Part shown: in pieces, positions 47,701 to 58,050 of the stretch | Numbering within the stretch: position 1 is the stretch's first letter | Layout: the number at the start of each line of letters is the position of its first letter | Assembly: GCA_964036275.1 (NCBI GenBank) | Contig: OZ038434.1 | Span: forward strand, 14,111,259-14,175,258 | Length of the DNA: 64,000 nucleotides | Source of the DNA: Litoditis marina | Taxonomy: Eukaryota > Nematoda > Chromadorea > Rhabditida > Rhabditidae | Direction: 5' to 3' | Position numbers and translations under genes: made by a program | The notes under the pieces: model-generated | What the model was told of the DNA's origin: nothing | Database searches by the model: none | The model's input: only the letters and a program-made list of their open reading frames with translations

Positions 47701-50700
47701 GCAACTATACAACTCCAACTGTCGCACAACGGCCCCACCAAAATGGCGAATTTCACTCATTTTCCATAATTTACCGAGACCGACAAGGTTGTATGGACAC
47801 AGTTAACATATGAATACGTGGCCCCTACTTTCTCACCATAATTCAACCCTTCTTCGAATGAAAGCCCTTTAACTAAGCATAGAATTTTAGTTGTGATAGG
47901 AAGCTTCTCGGGAACTCACCTGGAAACCCATCTCATAGGCGACTTCCTTGGCGATTTCGGGGGTGACTCCGACTGAAATATCGATTGGCATCTTGACGAT
48001 GGCATGAGGTTCGGTCTCAGCTACTTCTTCGATATTGACTCCACCGCGAGAGGAGCCGATAAGAATAGGTCCCTGAAAAGAAATATAACTTCCAGTTAAC
48101 TTCAATCAAACATTAGTGTACAGACAGACGTCTCATAATGTTGGATCACAGAGGTTAATAGTCGATTAATGGTGAAATTCAAAATTCAATTGCGTCATTC
48201 TAATAATTTTATACAAATTGAATCATGTGATCCCGATTCCCAAGCGTATTTTAAAATCGGTTGCACGTTCACTGTTATGCATCGCTTATCCCTTCGTATC
48301 ATTTTACCAAGTTATAGGGTGCAATTCAAGAGCAAACGCGAGAAAAACGCTATATACTTCACATCCGAATGGAAAAACTACATTTTTACCCATAAGTGTG
48401 TGTGCACGAGGCCCCCGAAGGAATTCATCACAAAAGAAGGATAGAAAAAGAACAACTTACACAAGTGTTGCGATCAAGAGTGATGGAGAAGTAGTACTCG
48501 CGACGGGTGAACAGACGCTTGGAAACCATAACCTGTAAATTGATATACCATAGTCACATAATTATTTTGATGTTTACCTGAAAACGAAAAGGAAGGATAA
48601 AATCCCTCCCTCCCTCTTTCTCTCTATAGACATTTGATTCTCAGCGAATACTCAAAACATTAATCAGACGTAAAACGATTAGATGTCGAACATATTCCAA
48701 TTTCTTTTGGTAAGTGTGAGTGACCCAACTCGTATTTTTCATTTCTTTCAGTAAAACAACTAAATTTTGTGAAAATCACCGGAAAATATCTATCCGACAT
48801 TTCACAATCACGCTATCCAGTGAGATATGAGTACTCCACAAAAAAAGAAAACAGTTTTTTTTTTCAAATAAACCACGTCAAATTGATTTTCCAGGTTGAG
48901 TAGAAATGGAGGGTAGTTCCTAAATTTTTTCGGCTTTTTAGTTACCTTCCCCGAGATTTCCCACCCCAAGACTATTCTATATTTCCAGTTCATTTTCCAA
49001 TTTCAACTAGTTGCTCACCTCCTCGCAGAGTCTGCCTCTGTCGTCGGTCTGCTTCGTCACGAGATGGTGACCGATCATCAAACCAGCCTTCTCCTTGGCC
49101 TCATCCGGACTGAACATGAGAAGATGATACAAAATGTAATTATTAATCACATATCACCAAAGACAAATTCAATATCAAACCTTCGTAACACGTGTAGGCA
49201 TTACCTGGTTCTAGTGCAACTTTTTAGTGAAGAGCGTCGTATCGACGACAAGGTTAACTAATATCAGGTACTTCTTCAAACTTCAAACAAACACATAATT
49301 TCCCACAACTTTGTAGAGACAAGAGGATGTGTAGTTCAACATGTTCTTCTCAATCTTTGTTATTAAAGTTTCCATATCCATACATAGACTAACCTTTCAG
49401 ATTCCAGGGTCACATGATATATGTTTGATTGTCTGATGCTGGAATACCATACTTCACAATAAAAACTCACGTGAATACTACTTGAACACCTCCCTGCAGC
49501 CCAGAGTCGAACTTTCCCTTTCCACGTCCACCAGCCAGAACCTGGGCCTTGATAACGTAGTCTTTTCCTCCTGCAACAAAAAAGAGCTAACTTCACCAAC
49601 GAAAAATAACACCTGAGCTAACAACACTTGATTTTTTATTCATATTGCTATTGCTAAATGACTCGAATGATAGAAAAATACACAAACAGCCGGAAACTAA
49701 GTATTGAGGGCCACCGGCCACATCACCACGGTTTGTTTATAGTAAATTCAAAACGTACATTCGAGATTCGACGCGTTTCATAGCAATGCTATATTACTGG
49801 CTATGGCTAAATGTTTGTATTTACATTTTGGTAACGAAAATCATGCAAACTTATATGCGTTATACGACCAAAATGACCAATTACCGATTTTCATGGCTTG
49901 GGTTTTGGCATCTTCGGCATTCTTGGCCACTCCGAAAGGTGGAACCTGCAATGAAATATGCATTAAGAACTTGTAACTTACTCACGTATTATGTAAGCAT
50001 CCTAATTTACAATATCACAGCTTGGAAATACATCCTAAAATAGAGCTCTTCTAAATCAAATTTTGAGGAAAAATGACTGTAATGGGTGGAAAAGCGTTTA
50101 ATTTCAGTTTTTAAAACTGAATTTCTTTGAAGAACAGAAAGACTAGATGCGCATTCACATTGGCGTGTGACATGACACTGTAAAAACAGCAGAATTCGTT
50201 TAGTAAATAGTATGTTGATCATAGTGAGTATGTCATCTATTGTACCTTGATGTCAGCGGCCTGGAGAAGTCCCATACCATTGTGCTCCTGGAGCATCAGT
50301 GTGCGCACAGAAGGCGCTAGTGCCTAAAACAGAGAAACAATGATATTTGATACAACACTATCCTAGATGAAATATATAACTGTAGTAATGGAACAACAGT
50401 TAAAAAAATTAATCTCTTTGAAAACGAGAAAACCATATTTATCTGTTCTCAGAGCTGATAAAACCATATTTATCTGTTCTCAGAGCGAGAAAGGCACTGA
50501 TACGTTATGTCTCAGTCACTTGAGAAAGGGTAATCAGCAGAGCTGTTATAAGATATATGTAATGTTATTTAAAACTTGACATCAATTTAATTCAAATCAA
50601 ATGCTACTCAATGTAGGATATACGATTTGTTCAGGGGCATCTGGCTTCAAAAGCTGAAAAAGAAGCGCTCGGAACGAAATGTTTGATATTTTCAACTCTA

Positions 50701-50751
50701 GCTTACCTTCTGGGCAGTGTTGAGAAGAGGTTGGCTTAACCGACTGAGCAT
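44726..50751 (-). CDS. SUCLA2: succinyl-CoA ligase beta subunit, ADP-forming, mitochondrial
   Basis: This TCA-cycle subunit pairs with the alpha subunit to convert succinyl-CoA to succinate with ATP formation. Fourteen exons close to 435 residues (human 463): 50707-50751, 50246-50323, 49885-49945, 49471-49570, 49019-49109, 48461-48532, 47920-48072, 47316-47430, 46266-46366, 46108-46168, 45629-45774, 45199-45319, 45018-45094, 44726-44812. The presequence is [18 protein letters not shown]-grasp segments include [32 protein letters not shown] and [19 protein letters not shown]. The ligase part has [50 protein letters not shown] and [31 protein letters not shown] and [13 protein letters not shown] favour the ATP-forming (SUCLA2) over the GTP-forming (SUCLG2) form. 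The ATG lies 18 nt after a TTTTCAG acceptor. Confidence 0.96.
45422..45490. repeat. tandem 32-bp duplicate of the GTGGCCGTATTCAC-type end
   Basis: AGCTTTCCGGACATTGGCGA followed by ATATGGCCACT is repeated directly as AGCTTTCCGGACATTGGCGA followed by TTACGGCCACT. This is a single-sided, duplicated terminus of the foldback family seen at 18052-18194, in a SUCLA2 intron. Confidence 0.7.
46951..47070. mobile_element. 120-bp foldback with 46-bp arms
   Basis: The left arm 46951-46996 and right arm 47025-47070 are inverted copies with about five mismatches (core TAGCGACACTGTACTAC against GTAGTACGGTGTCGCTA). It lies in a SUCLA2 intron. The neighbourhood 46500-46950 holds more GTTTTACTGCAGT- and CAGTGGTAAAC-like pieces. 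Confidence 0.75.
50428..50490. repeat. 31-bp tandem duplication
   Basis: AACCATATTTATCTGTTCTC followed by AGAGC is present twice with a 31-bp period in SUCLA2 intron 1. Confidence 0.75.
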
Positions 50752-51940
50752 GATGTGCCGAGATTGGGACTGAAAATCAAGAAATGAATTGAATTGAAAA
50801 GAGGGAAACGCGCCTTGGAAACAATAAGTGCACAATGCAGAGGGCATGAGTAGAGCTCCGAATCTGGTAAGATGGGGAAGAAAAGGCCTTCCTATTCGCA
50901 CTTCTATGTCCTGGATCCTGACGTTAAAATCGGCAATAGGGTTGTGAAACATGACAATTGGAGACAAAAAATATATATTTATATGATGAAGTATTATAAC
51001 CTGTGTTATTATCTTTTCAAAATTTTCTTTTCCTAGGGGCATAACATACTTCAATGCAAAACTATAAAATGATGACACCAGAACGAACGAGAGAACCACG
51101 ATCACTATTTCAGAAAATACAAACCACCGCTGAGTATGATTCGTTACCAACGAAAAAAAAACAGACATTACATGAATGAAGTACTATAATAAAATAGAAG
51201 AAATCAGTGAAACTTTAGATTTTTAGATTTCAAGTGTTTTACACTGAAGTTAATTAACTACATGTGCGCAAAATGACAATAGTCGCGGCCGTAAACGACG
51301 GACAGGTCAACCGCAATTCAAAGAAAGTATGGTGTACGGTAATTCCACAGCAAACAACCTATTTCGCGAATGGAAACTAATAACACGTTTGAAATAGAGA
51401 AATGAGTGGGTTTTAAAGTTCGTTCACTACCCTTCTAATTGAATATGCTTCAGGGAACGAAGATTGCTTATTGATCTGTCGGTTATTCAGCCATTCTTAT
51501 CAGTGGAACAATGATCCTTAGGTTGATCGATTATTTTATCCAAGAAAATGAATTTTGTACATAATAAATGTATACGTGAAACATTATGAACTAGTTGATT
51601 GAAAGGATAATAGCACTTGTTTGAGGTTTTTTCGACTTGGAAATAACGAGTACTTGCCTATACGAGAGCTCTCAAAACAAGTTAGATTTGAAATGCAATC
51701 GCGAACAAAGTATCAACTTCCAATACTAAATATGAAAAAATTGTTTCAGATTAACACTCTCTTCAAGAACAGAAAGAAAAAAGGCTGTTTAGAGAAATCG
51801 AAAAATCAACAACATCGCCTTTTATTACTGTTGAGCGAATGAACACCGTTTTACTGGTGACAACAGTTACTTATTGAACTCTCTTGTATGTGTGCGCATG
51901 TAGAATTTGCTCATTCCAAGAAAAGACTTTACGATATGTC

Positions 51941-52019
51941 GCTGTGTTTGTAGTTTGATCCTGTTGCGTATTGGTCAGAGTACGCGATTAATAGCGTGTA
52001 TCAACATCAAACTACAGCG
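51941..52019. repeat. short foldback repeat with GCTGTGTTTGTAGTTTGATC end
   Basis: GCTGTGTTTGTAGTTTGATC is mirrored by CATCAAACTACAGCG about 79 bp further on. This is one of the best-preserved copies of the family. Confidence 0.7.
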
Positions 52020-52751
52020 AAGATTTGATCACCTCCTGTATTGCAAGTCTCGTACGAAGTGATATTGCTCACACGCCTGGTCGCATGTTCTCATGTTCAT
52101 CACAAATCTTCCCAAACATAATATGCCATTAGGCCTAAGGCTTATTTACCTTAGGCCGTAGCCCCACTTGGGACGAAACCAAGCAATTTTGTAATTCTGT
52201 CTCCTATGTGTGAGTGTTTTTTGTCCCATCCTCGGACGGAGAATGAACAACTAGCAAAAGTAAGATGTACTTGGGTCATTTCTAAGACGGGGAGAATAAT
52301 CGATTCGACTATCAAATATAGGTCAGCGCCATTCAGTTTTGGCCCGAGATGACTATATAGTTCGCACTCGATCCACAATCGGAGGTTACGACGTATTGCA
52401 CTTTGCAAAATCTTGTTCTCTTCCTAACAACTATTAAAATTGACCTCAAACTATTCGAAGATTCATTACAACTTTCAATACTTTCTTGTTCACACTCAAT
52501 TGAAGGCTTTCTTATCTGTAAAAGTTAAGAAGTTTTGGTACACTTCACATACCGTTTTATTCATAATTCAGTTTTTTCATACGGATCAAAACTTTGGGCT
52601 AGGTTTTATTGTTTTATCTCTGTCGTAGATAAAATTCTCATCTAGCATGGTGTTTTTATACCTTGACAACAATTTGTAGTTTGATGATACCAATTTTAAT
52701 GATCACGTTCCAACCATCTTATTTCCTCATCCTTCTGTGAAAACGCTGGCA

Positions 52752-52875
52752 GCTTAAAATACCGAAGAAGATGCAGGCTTAAATACTGGTGTCGAATCAG
52801 CCTGCATCTCCTTATGAATTTCAAACAGTACAGGCGACATCTGGCTGACCCCGGTATTTTAAGTTGCAAAATTGG
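52752..52875. mobile_element. foldback element with CTTAAAATACCG ends
   Basis: GCTTAAAATACCG on the left is mirrored by CGGTATTTTAAGTTG, which occurs twice in direct order on the right (about 52853 and 52888). An inner hairpin pairs AGATGCAGGCT with AGCCTGCATCT. Confidence 0.65.
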
Positions 52876-53339
52876 CGAGTTCGGTATTTTAAGTTGTAAG
52901 GGTTTTGAGAGATATACCAGTTTCACAACTGTACTCCAGCTATTTTGTCTCCTTCTCTGCCTCTCTCTCGTCTATAAGTTAACAGAAAAACTGCCACGTT
53001 CTTTCCTTATCTTCTGAGAATGTGTAGTTTAGTATGACCCCAAGTATGTAATTTTATCGAACATCCAGTTTCAATACCCTTTGAACGGGGTTGCGAGAAC
53101 TACGTGTTTTACTAGAAAAGGTTGTCAATATTGACGTGATTCATGTGCTTTTGTAATTCCGTTTATTGTTACTTGTATGAACTTATCTATCGATGTCAGG
53201 AACAACCTTTGACAGTTTTTGTTTTGTGTAGTTTCATTCAGCATGAACCCATTCGTTGAAAATATGTCAACTTAAAACTATGCTGTTTCTAATATATCAA
53301 CGTTCATTTCAAATATTGTGGTTATGTATCAAAGAAGTA

Positions 53340-53469
53340 CGATCATACAATCATGTGGACCAATCTCCACTGTACGGTTCTTCAAATTGCAATACATTTT
53401 TCGTGCGCAGTGTAAAATTGCCTAAACGATCGATGCATCGGGATTGGTCCACATAATTGTCCTACTTAA
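53340..53469. mobile_element. near-palindromic TTAA element, copy 3 (degraded)
   Basis: ATGTGGACCAATC, TTGCAATACATTTTTC, GATTGGTCCACATAAT and GTCCTACTTAAT match the intact copies. The left arm and the inner stem are mutated. It lies about 120 bp upstream of the ACBP start codon. Confidence 0.75.
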
Positions 53470-53585
53470 TTGTTGAAAAGGTATCAACTTTTCCGAATTT
53501 CTACTTTGAGAAGCTATGGAGAAGCATTTATTGTGTTCGAACCCTATTTTCTCCCACTTAGATCCTTATTCTGTCCGTTCTCAGA

Positions 53586-54918
53586 ATGTCGCTAGATGAA
53601 CGTTTCAACGCCGCTGTGGAGATCATCCAGAAACTGCCAAAAGAAGGTAATCCGACTTTTGTATACGTATGACACTAAGTGTTCAATAATCATAGACTTT
53701 ATTAAAAGCAAGTGTGTTTTCTTTACGATGTGCTTGAAAGAGCGAGTAGAAAGGATCAACAATGAAAACCTTCCTTATTACGTGATTATCATGATAAGAA
53801 CGTATATGACTCTATATAAGTTTATGTGATTATTTTATTAACCACTTTCTATGATTTCACCGAGAAATATACGATTCTTTCACAACCAACATATTTTAGG
53901 ACCAGTTTCCACTTCGAACGACCAGAAACTGAAGTTCTACTCTCTGTTCAAGCAGGCCAATATTGGAAACGTGAACACCGAGAGACCCGGCATCTTCAGC
54001 ATCATCGAGAGAAAGAAGTGGTCAGTGCAAAACAAACGGCCCCATTGACCCATCGGATTTGTAGTTTGACCTAACTACAAACACGACAGGCCCAAATGGA
54101 ATTATCTTGTCAGCCTGTTTTTAGGTTACCTTTCACTGGAGCAACCTTTCGGAAAAGCCTGTAGATATTTCGTCCTATTGAACTGGCTTGATGTGTGTAC
54201 ATCAAAAAAATTCTCAAGACTTGCCAAAAACTCTGCTTCATTGTCTCTGCCCCGCAGAACTGGACGAGTTTCTCCCCGAACCGGCTCCTCCCGAACCAAA
54301 ACTGTACACTGCTTCCCGAACCAGGTGGTTGTTTCCAGAGCAAAACCAAGTTTGTTCGTACAATCTCACAAACTCAGCAACCCACAACATGAAAATAGGT
54401 TATGTGAAGAACTTTTGTTCAAAATTTATTTGGTCCAGGGACGCGTGGAAGGCATTGGAGGGTACTTCTCAGGACGAGGCCAAGGAGAAATACATTCAAG
54501 TGCTGAACAAGATGTTCGAAAAAATCGCAGAGGTACAATTCCTGATCTAACAATGTAACACAACTTACAGCATTGAACGACCACGTTCTTGTTGAAAAGT
54601 CAAAAATCCACGAAAGACAACCCATTTTGCTCCTGCGATATATACTGCACACAATGCCATGTTAGACATCTACTGTGAGTAACTATTCTAACGTCACTCA
54701 TTGTTGGAGTTCCAGTATGATTTTCTAAATAGTTTCAAATGCATCCTTGCACAACATTTGTTGTAACTTCATATCTTTGCGTGAATATTTGGTTTAACAC
54801 ATAGTATTTTATATATTTTTTGTAAATATTTTATTTTCAGGAAATCGATGTGAACGAGTGGCTGGACGGAGTCTGTGATCCAGTCATCAAGACCAACTTG
54901 GCCAAGATTGGAAAGTAG
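53586..54918 (+). CDS. acyl-CoA-binding protein (single ACB domain, ACBD4/5-like)
   Basis: This is a small carrier of long-chain acyl-CoA. Exons 53586-53646, 53900-54020, 54439-54532 and 54841-54918 join in phase to 117 residues. The ACB domain is complete: ERFNAAVEIIQKLPKEGPV, KLKFYSLFKQANIGNVN (family ligand residues Tyr and Lys present), ERPGIFSIIERKKWDAW and DEAKEKYIQVLNKMFEKI. Short motifs lean towards the ACBD4/5 branch (RFNAAVEIIQKLPK, RPG.F, KWDAW) rather than the 86-residue DBI. No transmembrane tail is present; about 26 residues follow (VNEWLDGVCDPVIKTNLAKI). The ATG lies 1 nt after a TTCTCAG acceptor. Confidence 0.92.
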
Positions 54919-56508
54919 AACAATGTTTTTATTATTTATTTATTTATACATTTATTGCATATTTGGATAAAGAGGTTCTACTACCCGGAATAGTTATGAT
55001 TATATGTGATAGAGATCGTGCCTAGAATAACGTAGGAAAATGAATGAAACATAAACTGTTTCAAAATATTGTGAGATTAAGAGTGGGTTATTGTTATTCA
55101 CCGATTGATTGATCAGGCAAGAAACATCGAATCGATAGTTATTGGAAATACATATGTACTTAAACAAATCCTATTAGCAATTAAAACGAGTACTCGATTT
55201 TCAAAATCATACGAAGTTAGTTAGGAAAGCCTACTAACCTCGCAAACTGTTATAGAAAATTTCAAAAATACGGTATATATGAGAACAGGCACCGTAGAAA
55301 AGTCATGCAAACGATCGAGAACCTGATCACATTTTACAGTGTACAGTGTCGGTGATCACAACCTGTGTCAAATTGTCACCAGATAATTTATCTCAAAGTT
55401 AACCTTTTGATCACATTTTACTTCGGTGCCCGATGTTCTTCAATTATACACTCGTTAGAAATCTTTTCACGAATCAATTGGAGGCTTGCTACGTTTTTCA
55501 GATCAATTCGGCCAGTAGTTGAGGATCTGAGTAGTTTAATCGGCAAAACTGAACCGGACATCTGAAGGTACTCAGATGTAGAACTTATGCTGTGTTAATT
55601 ACTTCAGAAATAATTTCAATTTAAGACCTTTACATATTTGCGCATGTCTACCGATATATGGGTATCTACAAAAGCAAGAGAGTCAAGAGATCAAGGAGAC
55701 GCAGACAGTACATATTTCGTGCACCGACGTTTCAGACAGTGCACCCACGTTTTGCAAAACTCTGGGTTCTTCTGCTACTGGAGCTTAATAATTGGCTGAG
55801 AATAGTCTGAGGTCGTGTTCAGGAATATCCCTTTATCACATCCAAACCTGCGTCTCCGCGAGCATACATTGTTTCTCTGAGTACGTATGCTAGAAGATCC
55901 CGGCACCTTCGTCCCATCCTGTGTCTCCTCAAAGAGACGCTATTTCTCTGCTCTCACATCCCGCCGGGATGTAGGAGACGAGAAATAGCGAGGCAGAGCG
56001 AGAGACGCAGGATGGGATGAACATGCCGTGATCTTCTAGCATACGTATTCTGCTCTACACCCCGATAGAATAGAAGTCTCGCAAATAGTGTGCAAAGCAA
56101 GAGACCCAGGATGATATCTGAGAATGGGATATTTTGCATACGGCCTCTGGGGTACTGTATATAATTGTTTGGCTAACGGTCAGAATGGTGCACGTTGGAG
56201 TGGGGCGACTTGTTCGACTCTTCTTCTTTTGCTTTTTCTTCCTTGTAGGCAAAGAGCTGAAACGTGGTTTGGTGATGATTCGAGTATAAATAAAGTGTCT
56301 AAAATCTTCAATCGACATATCACAATGTTAGATTCGCAAGTCACGTTAATACGTTCACTTCTCGTAGGTATTCTGCATTTATGGCGTGAATAATTAACTG
56401 AAAATCTTTGTAACAATATATTGAAGATATGTGATTTGACAGATGGCTATAAAACATTTTCGACAGTACTGCCGACAATACATAAAAAGTTCGATGTTTT
56501 TATCTCAC
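54919..56508. other. 1.6-kb gap with a foldback repeat
   Basis: It lies between the ACBP stop and the last recognised exon of the LAPTM-like gene. The missing C-terminal exon or exons of the latter, on the minus strand, should be here but could not be identified. It contains the palindrome at 55884-56045 and a short direct repeat (GTGCACC(G/C)ACGTTT) near 55720-55755. Confidence 0.5.
55884..56045. mobile_element. 162-bp palindromic foldback, CGTATGCTAGAAGATC ends
   Basis: CGTATGCTAGAAGATC (55884-55899) is a perfect inverted match to GATCTTCTAGCATACG (56030-56045). The inner arms pair CGTCCCATCCTG with CAGGATGGGATG and GCTATTTCTC with GAGAAATAGC around a central CCCGCCGGGA. Confidence 0.8.
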
Positions 56509-58050
56509 CTGGAACGTCCGATAAACTATGTGGAGAAACAGAAAATCAATAAGTATGATTATAGCGAGGGCCAGTAAAAGCAGAGCCGTAACGAGGGAGT
56601 CCACTGGAAGAAGAGTAACGTACTGTTAATGAAAAACAGGGATAAAAGGAATCGGTTTTCAGGAGCGGACAATAGTATGTAGCGTTATATTTTTCCTTTT
56701 GTTGGGCGATGAATTTTTTTTTTTGAAGAAATGGCACCTAGAATAAAATAAGACATGCAGTAAGACTTTGTCTCCCAGTCATCAAACGCTTTTCTAGAAA
56801 TAGTCATCAAACCCTTTTCTAGAAATAGCACACAGCAAAAAGTAATGTTTACAGTAAACCCACTTCCGCCTCTCTCTTGTCGTGCGTAGCGAATTCTCGC
56901 GATATCCTCTCTTCCGTTCAAATTCATCAGATTCTCCAGAATATTCCTCGGAAACTGTCTATATTTGATCGTTTTCCATATACACGAGACGAACAATAGT
57001 GTCAACGTCATTGTCCACAAACTCTGGAAAGGTCGAACATAACTGGAACATATTTCATTCATACAGTCTGATGTGAAAACTAGCTGAAACTTGGACCATC
57101 AAACGAATCACGAAGTTTCTTTAAAGAAGATCATAAACACTATTCATAACGAATTCTCAATCGGATTTTATGCACTCTAACGTGGCTCAGAATATGTTTC
57201 TAGAGTTGCGCTCGTCAATCCTATGTGGACTTGTACAGTATGAAATTGTGGCCGCAAATGACCGGATCCGGTATATTAAAGAAGGACGATTATGTGGACC
57301 AATCTCAACGCTTCGGTCCTTCAACCTGCAATACATTTCTCAATTGCAGTTTAAAGGACCGATGCGTCGGGATCGGTCCACATAATCGTCCTACTTTAAT
57401 GTAGAAAAAACTGTTCAATTTTTTTCACAAACATTGCTTTTATTCAAAGTTGTAAAGTAAACCCACCATGAACAATAGATACGGCTTGAGAAGAGCGGAT
57501 CGTCGGTTGGAGATTCCACAGAACAGACTGATCACAGCCAAGAAGTCGAATACAACGATCAGCAGTTCGATGTAGGTGTTCAGTCCGACTCTGCTGAATC
57601 CAAACCAGTAGAGGATGGTGTTGGCGGTGAGGGCCAGCAGTGATAGCACGGCCACAAAACGACATCCCCTCTGGAACAATGTACTCTATTTATTAGGTGC
57701 TGCTACTGGTTTTGTTCTACGGTAGTACCGACTTAACATTTCCCTGACGGGATGGTCTTCCGAGTAGTCTTTGGCGGCAATTTCTTTTAGCATTAGTTTC
57801 TTTCATCTTTGTTTGGTAACTGTTCAATTTTTTCAATTTTTAGGCTTCACTGCCGGTACTCTCCTCACAGACGATCTGAAATTGAATTCCAATGGTAGCA
57901 AAGGCTAAATAAGTATACCAGAGGAGTTCAGAGTGACTGAAATTTTACCTGTGAACTGACCTGTATCTTCACCTTCCCACAACAACAATGACTGGGTGGT
58001 ACGGGGTCCTCGGCGAACTCACAGGTAACTATGGTGTCGTGCGACTTCAT
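56509..58050 (-). CDS. multi-pass membrane protein, LAPTM-like (3' end not found)
   Basis: Four exons join in phase: 57949-58050 (start), 57467-57670, 56864-57023 and 56509-56603. The N-terminus is cytosolic with a Cys cluster (PPSHCCCGKVKIQ). Hydrophobic segments are VAVLSLLALTANTILYWFGF, IELLIVVFDFLAVISLFCGI, LWTMTLTLLFVSCIW and LVTALLLLALAIIILIDFLF, giving four helices. A CCxC motif before helix 1, four helices and a closing LHIVYRTF segment resemble lysosomal LAPTM4/5 proteins, but sequence identity is weak. The first exon may end at 57961 rather than 57949, at an alternative GT. The exon at 56864 uses donor GTGGGT, chosen because it restores phase. The C-terminal exon is unknown. The ATG is 2 nt after a TTTCAG acceptor. 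Confidence 0.65.
56779..56828. repeat. 25-bp tandem duplication
   Basis: TCATCAAACGCTTTTCTAGA followed by AATAG is repeated directly with one change, in an intron of the LAPTM-like gene next to the exon at 56864. Confidence 0.8.
57276..57399. mobile_element. 124-bp near-palindromic TTAA element, copy 4 (best preserved)
   Basis: TTAAAGAAGGACGATTATGT begins the left arm and ACATAATCGTCCTACTTTAA ends the right arm. TCCTTCAACCTGCAATACAT and CAATTGCAGTTTAAAGGACC form the apex. It lies in an intron of the LAPTM-like gene. Confidence 0.85.
57840..57875 (-). other. possible alternative terminal exon of the LAPTM-like gene
   Basis: After an AATTTCAG acceptor, 11 codons (IVCEESTGSEA) in phase with the first exon end in TAA. 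Use of this exon would make a 45-residue product lacking all membrane helices, or would trigger transcript decay. Confidence 0.3.

Larger units (their letters stand above)
50770..53585. other. 2.8-kb gap between divergent SUCLA2 and ACBP genes
   Basis: This holds promoter sequence for both genes (inference) plus repeats at 51941-52019, 52752-52875 and 53340-53469. ORFs at 50698-51168 and 52151-52408 (minus strand) show no recognisable family. Confidence 0.5.

Noticed and set aside
50698..51168. 156-codon minus-strand ORF with hydrophobic segments upstream of the SUCLA2 start
   Set aside because: Its last part is SUCLA2 exon 1 in the same frame. The rest lies before the acceptor used for the start codon and has no family resemblance, so it is probably intron or outron sequence.
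52151..52408. 85-codon minus-strand ORF between SUCLA2 and ACBP
   Set aside because: It looks mildly protein-like, but has no recognised motif, splice partner or promoter context, so no gene is called.
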